From Malus domestica (lineage: Eukaryota > Streptophyta > Magnoliopsida > Rosales > Rosaceae), in contig NC_091664.1 in assembly GCF_042453785.1 (NCBI RefSeq), positions 31,048,501-31,112,500 on the forward strand: a stretch of 64,000 bases of DNA, written 5' to 3'. The position numbers and the translations under genes were made by a program. The notes beneath the pieces were generated by a model. The model was not told the DNA's origin. It ran no database searches and saw only the letters and a program-made list of their open reading frames with translations. This document shows positions 13,601 to 23,431 of the stretch, piece by piece. Position 1 is the first letter of the stretch, and the number at the start of each line of letters is the position of its first letter.

Positions 13601-14257
13601 AATTGGTTTCTCATTTGCCTGTTCATCTTCTTTCATCATCTCTATTTGCTCAGCTAGATCGTCCACTTGTTCATTGTTCAGAACAACTTGCTCATTTTCC
13701 ACAACGTGAACTTTCTCATCAACTGCAACTTTCACTTGTTCTTTAAAATCAGGATCAGCCACAGTTACATCCATTACATGCTGGTCAGCAGTTTCTATTT
13801 GCTCCCGCTGCAGGCATTTAATTATAAGAAAATTTGATCAACTTGTTTAATTCTTTACAATTGATCAGCTTATTTTTATATAATAATTAATTAGCTATAT
13901 GCGTCTACTTTAGTACCATCTGTATGCTCTTACTGAAAAATGATTAAAAGTAAACATTTTAAAAAATAATAAGCAAAATCATAATACGATCTCATTGAAC
14001 AACACTCAAACTGATGCTTGACGTTGCCATGTATGCTCTTGTTTTTGTATTTAATGAGTTATAATTAATTTTTATTACATTAAAATAATAATTAATTGTT
14101 AAATTCTTAAGATTTGTATATATAATGGGAGGCAAGCATGCATATTACAAATCCATTTATATTGAAGCTAGAATTCACGCATTACCCCTTTTTCGGTTGT
14201 AGGTTTTGAAGTGACTCCAAGGATGTTGTTGCAGGAGTTGCTCTGATTGGTTGACAT
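10652..14257 (-). CDS. Unrecognised Q/S-rich protein, 434 aa
   Basis: I do not recognise this protein. Ten exons with good splice sites, in order, are 14257-14186, 13807-13506, 13406-13256, 12976-12819, 12592-12457, 12338-12229, 11601-11502, 11158-11081, 10987-10908 and 10769-10652, all in one frame. Residues about 25-125 are acidic and V/E/Q-rich (KVAVDEKVHVVENEQV). The middle is S/P/Q-rich with QQSFHQHFQQMP and LSSQQPMQLHQPATL. The C-terminus holds an ordered-looking motif SLYDPKYEAMGLPIDPHLRM. No signal peptide, membrane span or classical DNA-binding domain was seen. The composition suggests a transcriptional co-regulator or the tail of a transcription factor, which is inference only. A strong acceptor (CCTTCAG on the minus strand, ending at 14283) just before the ATG keeps the frame open, so unseen 5' coding exons are possible. 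A GTGGGT donor in the last exon could give a slightly different C-terminus. Confidence 0.7.
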
Positions 14258-14595
14258 AGCTAGTAAAGTATATATAGAGACCCTGAAGGAAAAAAAAATA
14301 CAAAAAATGTCAATCAAATTTTACGTACAAAATAAAAGTATGACAAAAAAAGTTCAAAATAAAATGAACGATTATACAAAAAAAAAATAGTTATCACAAA
14401 GAACTAAGTGAAAATGTAATGTGATTACATAAACAATATACAATATGCTAAAGAAAATAATAAATCTTTTCTCAAAAAATAAATAAATAAACAAGGAAAA
14501 TGCAAACAAAACTCGTGGACCCTTTTTTTCCATATGATACACCATATTATTCAAAGCATTGTCGTCAGCAACCATGAAATTATATATTCAGAATA

Positions 14596-14660
14596 TCTCG
14601 GCCGACAACCCTAAACTACATTTTGCATTTGAAGAGCATCCCTGGCGAAAACCTTAAGCT
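14596..14660. repeat. About 40-bp repeat unit, copies on both sides of the Cassandra element
   Basis: CTCGGCCGACAACCCTAAAC followed by TACATTTTGCAT recurs in similar form at about 15371-15405 and 15408-15445. The array existed before the Cassandra insertion that now splits it. Confidence 0.65.
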
Positions 14661-14675
14661 ATTTTTTGTACATTC

Positions 14676-15316
14676 TGCAAGATCCCACATCGCACAGGGG
14701 AGTGATCATTAAATGTATATTCTCATCCCTACCTAGCACGAGGCATTTTGGGAGTTTATTGGCTTCGGGTTCCATCGGAACTCCGAAGTTAAGCGAGTAG
14801 CGCGCGAGAGCACTCCCATGATGGGTGATCCACTAGGAAGTTCTCGTATGAGTTCTCAGAAACAAAACCATGAAGGCGTAGTCATGGCCCAAAACGGACA
14901 ATATCTTGCTACGGTGGTGAAGCGGGCACGGGAAGTGATCCGCCCCAGGCCGGGATGTGACAAATGGTATCAGAGCCAATCCCTAGCAGAAGTTTGTCGA
15001 CGAGGACGTCGGGCCCCTAGGGGGTGGATTGTAAGATCCTACATCGCCCAGGGGAATGATCCTTAAATGTATTTTCTCATCCCTACCTAGCACAAGGCCT
15101 TTTGGGAGTTCATTGGCTTCGGGTTCCATCGGAACTCTGAAGTTAAGCGAGTAGCGCGCGAAAGCACTCCCATGATGGGTGACCCACTAGGAAGTTCTTG
15201 TGTGAGTTCCCAGAAACAAAACCGTGAGGGCGTAGTCGGGGCCCAAAGCGGACAATATCTTACTACGGTGGTGGAGCGAACCCGGAAAGTGATCCGTCCC
15301 AAACCGGGATGTGACA
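14676..15316 (+). mobile_element. Cassandra TRIM retrotransposon, structurally complete
   Basis: Two direct terminal repeats of exactly 287 bp (14676-14962 and 15030-15316) begin TGyAAGATCC and end GGGATGTGACA. They enclose only 67 bp. The internal part begins with a primer-binding site, TGGTATCAGAGCC, complementary to initiator-Met tRNA as usual for the family, and ends with a G-rich purine tract. The flanks carry a 5-bp target duplication CATTC (14671-14675, 15317-15321). Each repeat contains a 5S-rRNA-like block (GAACTCCGAAGTTAAGCG, then GATGGGTGAC-like), the hallmark of Cassandra. The repeats differ at roughly one site in ten, so the insertion is old. It codes for no protein by nature, and the short open frames inside are chance. 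Confidence 0.95.
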
Positions 15317-15445
15317 CATTCGAAATTCTGAATGGTAACACACTAAGGTGCCTTTAGCTTGTCCACAGCATACAGCCGACAATTCTAAACTACATTTTGC
15401 ATGTCTAGAGCATCTCGGCCGGCAATCCTAAACTACTTTATGCAT

Positions 15446-16273
15446 ATTCGCCTACTCTTTATTTTGGATAACCTTTGCATAAACTTGAATTTGAAATGTT
15501 AAAAACTAAAAAAGTTACAAATTAAACTAGTACTTGCAAGATATTGAAATACTACTAGAAAACAAAACATACAAAGGACTGAATATTGGCGGAGGAGGCG
15601 TTGCGGCATTGATTCTTAAACCCGATAAAATATTTATGTCGATATATATACAGGCCGGTCGAAATACTAACTTTGGAATTTTTAGTAAAGAAATACTAAA
15701 GGGAAAGAAGATGAAATTAAAAAACTAAATAAGGAAATCCCACGTTGGCGTTAATATTATTATTTACCATGATCTACATTACAAATTTACAATGGTTAGT
15801 GAATCCAGAAGACAATTGCGATTCTTGTTAAGTTTCACAACATAAGTAGTATAATATTTAGAATTAGGAGGGAAGCCCCGAAAAGGGAATAACTTAAATG
15901 CTGTAACTATTTGCATGCATATTATAGATAAAATAAATTTAAAATTTTTATATGATAATTCTGATAAATTTGAAAAATTAATAAGGTAGACAATTAGAAT
16001 AAAACATAGAAAGTAAATATTTAAAAAGCTGCCATAATTGCATAAATATATTGACATATCCATTTTTTAACAGCTAGTACGTATGGCAATCAAATTAAAA
16101 TTCCTTACGGAAAATTGTTAATATAAGAAGAAATAAGAATATGTGCATTTAACAAATTAATGGAATATCTAGATATAGTAAGACCACATGATTATTTATC
16201 GAAGACCACATGAACAGAGATGCGAGTACAAGAGACTTATCCTAATCTATTTGTCAGTTCCTCATTTTGTATA
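15446..16273. other. AT-rich spacer without recognised features
   Basis: No coding similarity, terminal repeats or structural RNA was recognised here. Confidence 0.5.
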
Positions 16274-16276
16274 TAA

Positions 16277-17465
16277 GGGTGCGTTTGGTACGTGGGATGG
16301 GACGGAACAGAATGGGACGGACGCGTTCCATCCCACATTTGGTGCGCCAAAATTATGTGGAACGCGTGTCCCACGGAACGAAAATGGGTTAGATTTTGGT
16401 TCCCCCTTCCCCCCCTGGAACGGGTTTTTCCATCTCGTGGGACACAAAATTATATTTTTTTGGACAACAATACCCCTCTTATTTTTCATTAATTACATTG
16501 TCTACCTCCTGTTCTCTCCCGTAACCTCCCTCTCTTCTACCCTTGTCTCTCCCGTAGCCCTTCTCTTCCTCCACCACAAACCCAGTAACCCAACTGCTAA
16601 CCCAATCCCAACAAACCCATCTGACAACGACGACGTCACCATAGCAAACCTTCTTCTTCTCCGATGCCGTTTGGCGTCACGAACATAACCCGCATCTCGT
16701 CATCTCCGTCCGTGTAAGCAAGGTGGATCTGATCCGGAACACGACCCGATTCGAAGCTAAGCTCGTCATCTGAGGTGGCGAGCAGGTGGGTGGTGCCGGG
16801 GAGGGGGTTGTGGTCCTGGTCAAGGTGGTTAGGGTCGACCTCGGACTCGTTCCAGCCGAAAATCCAGAAGGAGTAGTTGAATCGGAGATTGACCAGAGGG
16901 AGGGAAATGGAGCCGGACCCAGATTTCCATGTGGGGGCGGAGGAGAGGAACTTGCATCCTATAAAGTTGTCGTGGTGGGAGGAAGGGGGCGAGTAGATGC
17001 TGAGCCAGTCGAGTCAAGAGGGCGAGTCGATGCCGGACCATTGGATTAGGACGGAGTCGCCTGATTTGGAGAGGAAAGTTAGGGAGAGAGAGTGAAACAG
17101 TTTAATGGTTCGGAGGGAAGAAGGTGGATGCTGCACGGAGGATGATGACGACGCTGCAGAAATTGATTGAAATGAATTTTGAAATTTTTCTGTGTTTGAT
17201 TTGAAGAGATAGAAATTGTTTGGGGGTCTAATTCGTCATTTTTTTTCTTCTTGTAATTGTTTGGGGGTCTGATTGGTTGTCGAGAAAACGAAGGAAAACG
17301 ACAAAGCTACAGAAATTGTACAAACAAGGCTAAGTTAGTCATTTAACACGAAATCCGAACCGTTCCGTCCTATGCATACCAAACATAACACGAACCTCCA
17401 TTTCGTTCTGTTCCATCCCGTCCCGTCCTGTTCTGTTCCGTCCCGTCTGCGTACCAAGCGGTACC
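16277..17465. mobile_element. PIF/Harbinger-type non-autonomous DNA transposon carrying a host gene fragment
   Basis: The ends are inverted: the left GGGTGCGTTTGGTACG faces the right GGTACCGCTTGGTACG (read inward). Inside both ends are GGGACGGAACAGAA-like subterminal repeats. The element is flanked by TAA at 16274-16276 and 17466-17468, the 3-bp TWA-type duplication of PIF/Harbinger. No transposase is visible in 1189 bp. The interior holds about 470 bp of a purple acid phosphatase gene on the minus strand, so it belongs with the gene-capturing Pack-type TIR elements. Confidence 0.85.
16640..17110 (-). pseudogene. Captured fragment of a purple acid phosphatase gene (PAP2/PAP9-like)
   Basis: Read on the minus strand, the interior of the Harbinger-type element encodes SKSGDSVLIQWSGIDSPS, then [74 protein letters not shown] and RVMFVTPNG. 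This order is the N-terminal, fibronectin-like region of plant PAP2/PAP9-type phosphatases just before the metallophosphatase domain. The metal-binding catalytic half is absent. One in-frame TGA follows DSPS; otherwise the frame is open for about 150 codons. No intron is seen within it. Function as a phosphatase is excluded. Confidence 0.85.
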
Positions 17466-17515
17466 TAATTGAACATAAGCAGGTGGCGTTAGTAGATGGA
17501 ATTCTATTTTTCACA

Positions 17516-17536
17516 AAAATATATATATATATATAT
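17516..17536. repeat. AT microsatellite
   Basis: An (AT)n run sits between the Harbinger-type element and the plastid-like segment. Confidence 0.8.
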
Positions 17537-17664
17537 GTGGGGTTCACTCCTAATTCTTTTACAACCATTCGTGCTGTGTCTATTCTTTTCCTTTATAGAT
17601 TGTGAGAAATGTGTGAAAGATTGTGAGAACGTGTGAAAGACAAAGTCTAGTGATAGGTCAAAAT

Positions 17665-17965
17665 TCATACAGGCTTCCCTAGGATTGGCTTTGGTTTTTT
17701 GTGCAGCTTGGGTGGAAGGCAAAGAAGACCCATTGAGGAGGGTCTAAGCCATTAATGAGATATCACTCTGAAAGAGTTAGAATTTTAATTTTGTGTCAGG
17801 ACCTACTGGTCAAGAGACTGTCTCAAGTAAATAGTTTTTATGGGCCGTAGGCATCTTAAAAGGTAACAAATGCATGTAAAGGTTTTCCTTGGGTCATTCG
17901 GAGATTGGCTCTCGAGTGCAAAAGTAGAAAGAAGCTCGACTGCAAGACCTACCCCTCATGGTTAC
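17665..17965 (+). pseudogene. Decayed nuclear copy of plastid 23S rRNA (NUPT)
   Basis: The segment follows the plastid 23S rRNA around domains IV-V in order: AGGATTGGCTTTGG, TGGAAGGCAAAGAAG, GTGTCAGGACCTACTGG, GACTGTCTCAAGTA, AAAAGGTAACA, CGGAGATTGGCTCTCGAGTG and GCTCGACTGCAAGACC. Compared with the plastid sequence as I remember it, most differences are C to T or G to A, the pattern left by deamination of methylated cytosines in nuclear organelle DNA. It is not a functional rRNA. A mitochondrial 26S source fits less well. Edges are approximate. Confidence 0.8.
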
Positions 17966-18690
17966 TCCTTTTGATACCATATAATTTTATAGTGTAACCA
18001 ACTTTTTTCTTGAAAAAACCCACAAGTGGCTCTCGCTTTTATAGATCCTTCTCCTTAAGCAATAGTAGTTTTGGTTTGGGTATATTCATCTTATCTGAGG
18101 GTGATCGTTTTGACCACAAACTGGCCGAATCAATGTTTAGGGTGGTCTATACACTTAATTTTTTTTTTTTAATAGAAGCGATAGAGTGTTTCATTACTAA
18201 AAACAACCAAATTAATACAAGAGGTGCCATATAGGTACAATTTATCCAATGACCAATTTCTTGATCTGGAAATAGTTTGTATAAGATGCAAATAATTTTA
18301 AACTTCTCTACAGCTACCATAATATATCAACACAAACAAAAGTACCGTGTAAAACTGTCGCAAAAACGGCAGATGCGACAATCCTTACACCGGTACCCTG
18401 ACATAAAGTCATCAAGGCCACACAAATCGATTAAACGACACAAACAGATAATCGGAGCAACATAAAATCTACTAACCCAACTCGCTTACAGCACTACTAA
18501 CAAATACTTAAAGCTAAACTAGAGTCGATGACGTGTCCCCAGGAAAGACATGAGTACATAAATACGTGGCAAAAGGCGTGGTTTGCAAGAACATGTGGGT
18601 GCATGGGGTAGTAAGGACGATAAAGGCTTGGGGCTTAAGTGGCAGAGTATTTCCCATAACACGCCAGAGCCACCGTACATTGTCATCGTC
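17966..18690. other. Spacer, unassigned
   Basis: No gene recognised. A T-rich run occurs near 18159-18170. The short open frames at 18010-18234 and 18277-18465 have no recognisable similarity or coding bias. Confidence 0.5.
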
Positions 18691-19940
18691 GCTATTACAG
18701 TAAATATAGAAATATAGAGAATAATCCGAATGATGAAATAATCCGAATGATGACTTTAAGGTTCTTTTTATATTTGTTTCCTTCGACAATGTGAACTTTA
18801 GAGAAATCTTGATTTGCAAAATTCTTATCACAATTTCGAGTTTCCTCTTCAATTTGAATACCCTTTTGCAAATTCTCCAAACTAATATTTTCCACCATGT
18901 GTAGAAGTTTCTTTCTATAGTTATTCCATGTTTGGGGTAATTTTGCCATAATAGCCCCAACTATCATAGGATACGGAATAACTATTTTAAGTTCACGAAG
19001 CTTTGAGACCAAGACCAATAATTCATGAACTTGGTCTAGGATGGGTTTGTTATCAAACATAGTGAATTCATAATATTTGAACATTAAAAATTTATTGGTA
19101 CCTCTTTTTTCCGTTGTGTACTTGTGTTCAAGTGCTTCCCAAATTTTCTTTGGAGATTGAATGTGTGCATACATGTCATATAAACGATCGGATAATGTGC
19201 CCAAGATGTGTCCTCGACATACCAATTCATCTTCTTCACGCTTCTTTCGATCAGCAACTGTATTGTCCGAGTCTTTGTCACTTGGCTCACAAATAGGCTC
19301 CAATTTCGGGTCCAACACATATATGACATTTAGAACAGTAAGCATGAAACGCATCTTGTCCTTCCATCGGGTGAAATTTGATCCATCAAATTTGTCTAAC
19401 TCGTAGACATCTTGATTGATAATCTTCAAAGCCATGTTATCAGATTTGTTATCCATGACAAAAATAACACTTTAAGATTGTTACAGTAAATATAGAAATA
19501 TAGAGAATAATCTGAATGATGACTTTAAGGTACGACTTGAATCGTTTCCTTAAAGTGTTATTTGCCCCCACTCGAATTAGTTTGCTAAAGGGTTCTTGGC
19601 AAATCACTTCCAGGATACAACAAAGTATGGAATATTTGATTAGCAAAACCGAATTGTATTCCCTTAGAAATAACTAGAAAAAAATTGTATGAATGTGGTG
19701 AAGAGAGAAAAGATAGCAAAGAAATTACGTAGACAACAAATTTCTGAAATTGTGTATGAAACATTATGCCACAAAAGGTATTTATAGGTATTAAGGCACC
19801 CGTTCATCGAGTCATTTCATTTTAATTAAAGATATACAACTCTTCTTAAAAGTGTTGATCTAAAAGACATGTCTTCTATTTAGAATTTTCAGAAAATAAA
19901 TATTGACTAATTATATTTTTTAATTTTACTCATACAATTT
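18690..19940 (-). mobile_element. Copia retrotransposon remnant (gag region plus LTR-like flank)
   Basis: The minus-strand frame at 19456-18770 encodes a Copia gag-type protein. Landmarks are LDKFDGSNFTRWKDKMRFML, the IWEALEHKYTTEKRG region and LVSKLRELKIVIPYPMIVGA. Upstream of its start (19457 to about 19940) lies AT-rich sequence of LTR/leader character. A ~50-bp stretch just upstream of gag (about 19487-19533) recurs at 18693-18760 on the other side, suggesting internal loss by recombination between short repeats. No protease, integrase, reverse transcriptase or second full LTR is seen. It is a broken fossil, and the outer edge of the LTR-like part is not defined. Confidence 0.75.
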
Positions 19941-21220
19941 GAGTAAGCATCATATCTTTTAACCAAAAGTTCTAACCATTCAACAAGATGTACAAAGGTT
20001 GAAATCCAACCTTTCCGCCTATAGGCTTGCTGCGCACCGCAGCAGCCTTTCCCTATTATACATACAGATATGCTGCACAATACAGCACTAAGTCTATTAT
20101 ATATATATATATATATATTATTGAAATCTTTAGCAGTCGCCACCACGAGCTCATAGTAACAAGTATAAAGTCGTTAGCACCAAAAGCCACCAAGGGTTTT
20201 CGCTGACCGGAAAAAATCTAAGATCTATGAACACCAAGGTCACATGAAAAAATTGAAATCTTTCAAGTCATCTTCTGCATTATTCCGACAACTACGCATA
20301 AATTGAAGCAATGACTTGGGCAAGTGTGCATCAAATTTTCAATGGCAATGGCAAAGGCCTCAACTTGGAGGCCATGTGCTTGGCAAAGACATCAAAGAGT
20401 AGTGTGCGTAGCATAGGAATGCGGCGCCAAAGCCACTGACAACACCGTAAATGCGTTGTAGCCAGCCAACATCACTAACCTAAAACCAAAGGATCGAGCT
20501 CAAGCTTGTAAAGGGCATGCCTTAGTAAACCCAATCCAACCAACAGAGAGCCTTAATGGCTTCAGACATGCACATCGAACAACCACGAACACCCAAACTA
20601 CCATCGCCGTGGACACGACCACCACGCTCAGTAGTGCAGAAGAAAACAAAATTAGGTCGTTATCAATAGGAAAGATAATATTAACCTGAGACTACTCAAC
20701 TAGAAAGAGGTGTTGTAGAAGCCGATAGAAGAAGAGGAAATGGGATAGGAGATAAGGCGGAGGAGGAATTGGCTAGAAGGGGAAGATAGGACGAAAGAAC
20801 ATAGGGAGTGAAGGTGAGGAATGAGGACAGAGGGGAGGAGGAAGGGAGGCTAGAAGAAAGGAGTTGCCACCAGCCCTAAGCCGAAGCAAAGGGCCCACGG
20901 TTGTGACGCTTCTAGATTTAGGTTTTTTTTTTTTTTTTTTTTTTGGGAAAGAGAGAGGTGTGAGTTTCTTCCCACCCCCCAATTGATGATTGGCCATTTT
21001 AAATCAATATTTTTTTTCGACGTATCAACCAGATATTGGTTTCTTTCTCATTACCCTAGTTCTTAAGGCAACAACTAACCACTCAACTCAGATCTATCGA
21101 AATGCTTATGGCATGTCTGATATCCAACTTGGATGCAAAATTTTAATGTGTCGAATTAAAAAAATTTAATGTTAATTTATCGGATGTTTGAGCTCTACTT
21201 TTCAAATAGGATCATATTTC
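19941..21220. other. Repeat-like spacer with purine-rich and poly(T) stretches
   Basis: It contains an (AT)n run near 20098-20119, a G/A-rich block at 20700-20860 and a T tract at about 20923-20944. The composition resembles transposon untranslated sequence, but I could not assign a family. No coding similarity was recognised. Confidence 0.4.
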
Positions 21221-21254
21221 GTACCTTTTTTTTTAATATAAATGCTAATTATGA

Positions 21255-21400
21255 ACATACGACGTATGTTATAACTATATCTATTTTCAAATTAAGTGTA
21301 TGTTACAATCCTTTCACTTTTTTCAGACTCAGTTCATAAAAGACTATAACGTACACTTAATTTGAAGATGCGTGTAGTTATGACATGCTCCACGTGTGCA
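21255..21400. mobile_element. Foldback MITE-like inverted repeat
   Basis: TTTTCAAATTAAGTGTATGT at about 21290 pairs with ACGTACACTTAATTTGAAGA at about 21350. The pairing continues outward through GTTATAACTA / TAGTTATGAC, for arms of about 45-60 bp. No target duplication was identified. Confidence 0.6.
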
Positions 21401-21999
21401 TACATTTTTCTATCAAAAGAAGTGAAACATGATCCTATATGGAAAGTCGCGAGTGCAGACATTTGATAAATTAATTGATAGGTCGGATTTTGTAGTTTAT
21501 CTACAATTAAATATGATTTAAAATGGTAATTGTACATCACTGTCGTCATCTACAAGAACAAAATTTTGTAAAATCTGACAATTAGGTAGAAGTATAGCAT
21601 GGAAACTGTGTCATGCATGAATAATGCATTGCAAGTGTCAAAGAAATCATGTTACCAACTAAGAGAGGTTAGCTAGTAGGATGCTGAACAGTTGATGCTA
21701 TGCATGCACAGATCTTACTACAAGTGTCAAAGAGAGCATACTGACTTTTTAATTTTTTATCTTCTAGCTAGTTGCTTGCAAGAATTCAAGCTTGAGTACC
21801 TTGAATCCTGCAGATCATGATGAAGAGAGGAGGGGTTAGAGTGAATATATAACAAGAAAATATAGGATACACATACAGATCTTAAATATCTCTTCATCAA
21901 GGATAGATAACATGATCAAAATGTATGATTTGATTGAGAAAAAGAAGAAGCAAAAGAGATAATCATGAGAATGCTATATACAAAGGTTAAATGCGCATC

Positions 22000-22430
22000 A
22001 CAGAAAAATGAGAATTATAGCTATATAACAAAGGTAAATCTACACAAAAGAAGAAAATACATAAATCAAAACTTGTTTAATCAGTTGGTTATCTATGTGT
22101 CTGATAAAAAAACTGTGAAAAAAAAAATGATGAAAATGTTATATGGAAAGGCTAGATACGCATCATAGAAATCAAAACCAAAGCCTTTTAGTTGGCTATG
22201 TGAAATGCTAAACATTAACAAAAAGAAAATGAGAATGCTAGCTATATATCAAAGGTATATCCACACAAAAAAGAAATCACGTAAATCAGAGTTTGTGTTT
22301 CTAATAAAAAATAAAAAATAAATAAAAAAAAACAGTGAAAAAAAAAAGAGAAGATGATGAAAATGGTACATAAAAAGGCTAGATCTGCATCATAGAAATC
22401 AGAATCAAAGCCTTTTAATTAGTTGGCTGA
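22000..22430. repeat. Imperfect tandem duplication, about 215-bp unit
   Basis: Unit 1 (about 22007-22224) and unit 2 (about 22225-22430) share in the same order ATGAGAAT..GCTATATA, CAAAGGTA, CACAAAA, the A-rich tract, GATGAAAATG, AAAGGCTAGAT and CATCATAGAAATCA. Both end with AAGCCTTTTA and AGTTGGCT. It is non-coding. Confidence 0.75.
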
Positions 22431-22475
22431 GCAAGTTTCTGATGTCTCTGCAAGCCTTGATATAGCGAATAACTA

Positions 22476-22545
22476 TTGGAAACTAACCTTCACTGGCCTC
22501 TTCGAAGTACTCCACTGCTTTGTCTTTGTAGTCCTACTTATATAA
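22476..22545 (-). other. Possible orphan exon, weak
   Basis: Between an AAGTAG acceptor and a GTTAGT donor on the minus strand, one frame reads DYKDKAVEYFEEASE, which has coding character. No partner exons were found nearby and the protein is not recognised, so chance is a real alternative. Confidence 0.2.
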
Positions 22546-23144
22546 CCTACAAGGAAAGCAAAGGTATCGAATAGATTAACATCACAAGTAAAGCACTCAT
22601 CTAGAAAATAATTTGATGACACATGTAATTAAGTCTAATTTCAGAAATGGAAAATTTTATTTACAAGTGTACTTACAGATGTCTAGCCTAGCTAATTACT
22701 CAGATAAAGTTCATGAATTTACAGCGCATTCACTAGTAAAGTTGACACAATAGTCCACTGTTTTCACTAATATATTTCTAATATCTTCCTGTAACAACAT
22801 TTAGTAATGGAATCAGTTAAGGTAAATTTTTTTTGGCTAAGCAATTAAGGTAATTACATATGAAGTTTTAATTACATCTACCATAAAAAGTTGGGAGGAT
22901 GCATATAATTTGGTCGCATTTCTTATATGCGTATATGTTAATGTTTTCTTAATTAATAGATATCTAGTGTGGCATAAAATGATGCCCAGCTTTACAGTTC
23001 AATGGGCCGTATCATTTATTTTTACTTTTGTACATAAAAAATTATGCGATCGATCGGAAAACCGTGTTGTGGATGTCAAAGAGTTAGTCAATTAATTGTG
23101 TATTAAATTGAACAATATGAAAAATGTTAGGAAGATTGTATTAC

Positions 23145-23330
23145 CACTACTACAAAAAACACTTGTTGCGATGAAAAATAATTCGCGGCGCATGATTCAT
23201 CAAGAAAGTCCTTATCTCATAATTTTGCGCAATGAGTGGTGAAAAATTTTATCACGCAAAACCTAATTATATCAATTGTTTGTTACATTAATCTTTCGCG
23301 CAATTGAAATATTTCGTAGAGTAAATTTTT
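23145..23330. mobile_element. CACTA (En/Spm) transposon end
   Basis: The terminal CACTACTACAAAAAACACTT is the canonical start of plant CACTA elements. It is followed by subterminal GCGC-containing repeats (TTCGCGGCGC, TTTTGCGCAATG, TTTCGCGCAATTG). No opposite end or transposase was found, so this is a fragment or a small derivative. Confidence 0.65.
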
Positions 23331-23431
23331 TGAATTTTAATTTAATTGTATGGATTTAATTTTTTATTTGAATTAATTTACTTTAAATCAAATTACTAAT
23401 TTGACATATTTAATTTTTCATATTGGATACT

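Noticed and set aside
14768-15205. Possible genuine 5S rRNA gene
   Set aside because: Only the internal control region is 5S-like, the sequence differs from plant 5S outside it, and it sits within a Cassandra repeat.
14818-15357. Open frames at 14818-15066, 15087-15341 and 15172-15357
   Set aside because: They lie in the Cassandra terminal repeats, which are non-coding and 5S-rRNA-derived. The repeated start MMGDPLGSS simply reflects the two repeat copies.
16188-17049. Open frames on the plus strand at 16188-16688 and 16786-17049
   Set aside because: They fall in the Harbinger-type element, and the recognisable protein (phosphatase) is on the other strand.
17665-17965. Functional 23S rRNA gene
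   Set aside because: It covers only a small part of the molecule and carries many transitions, so it is a nuclear fossil of plastid DNA.
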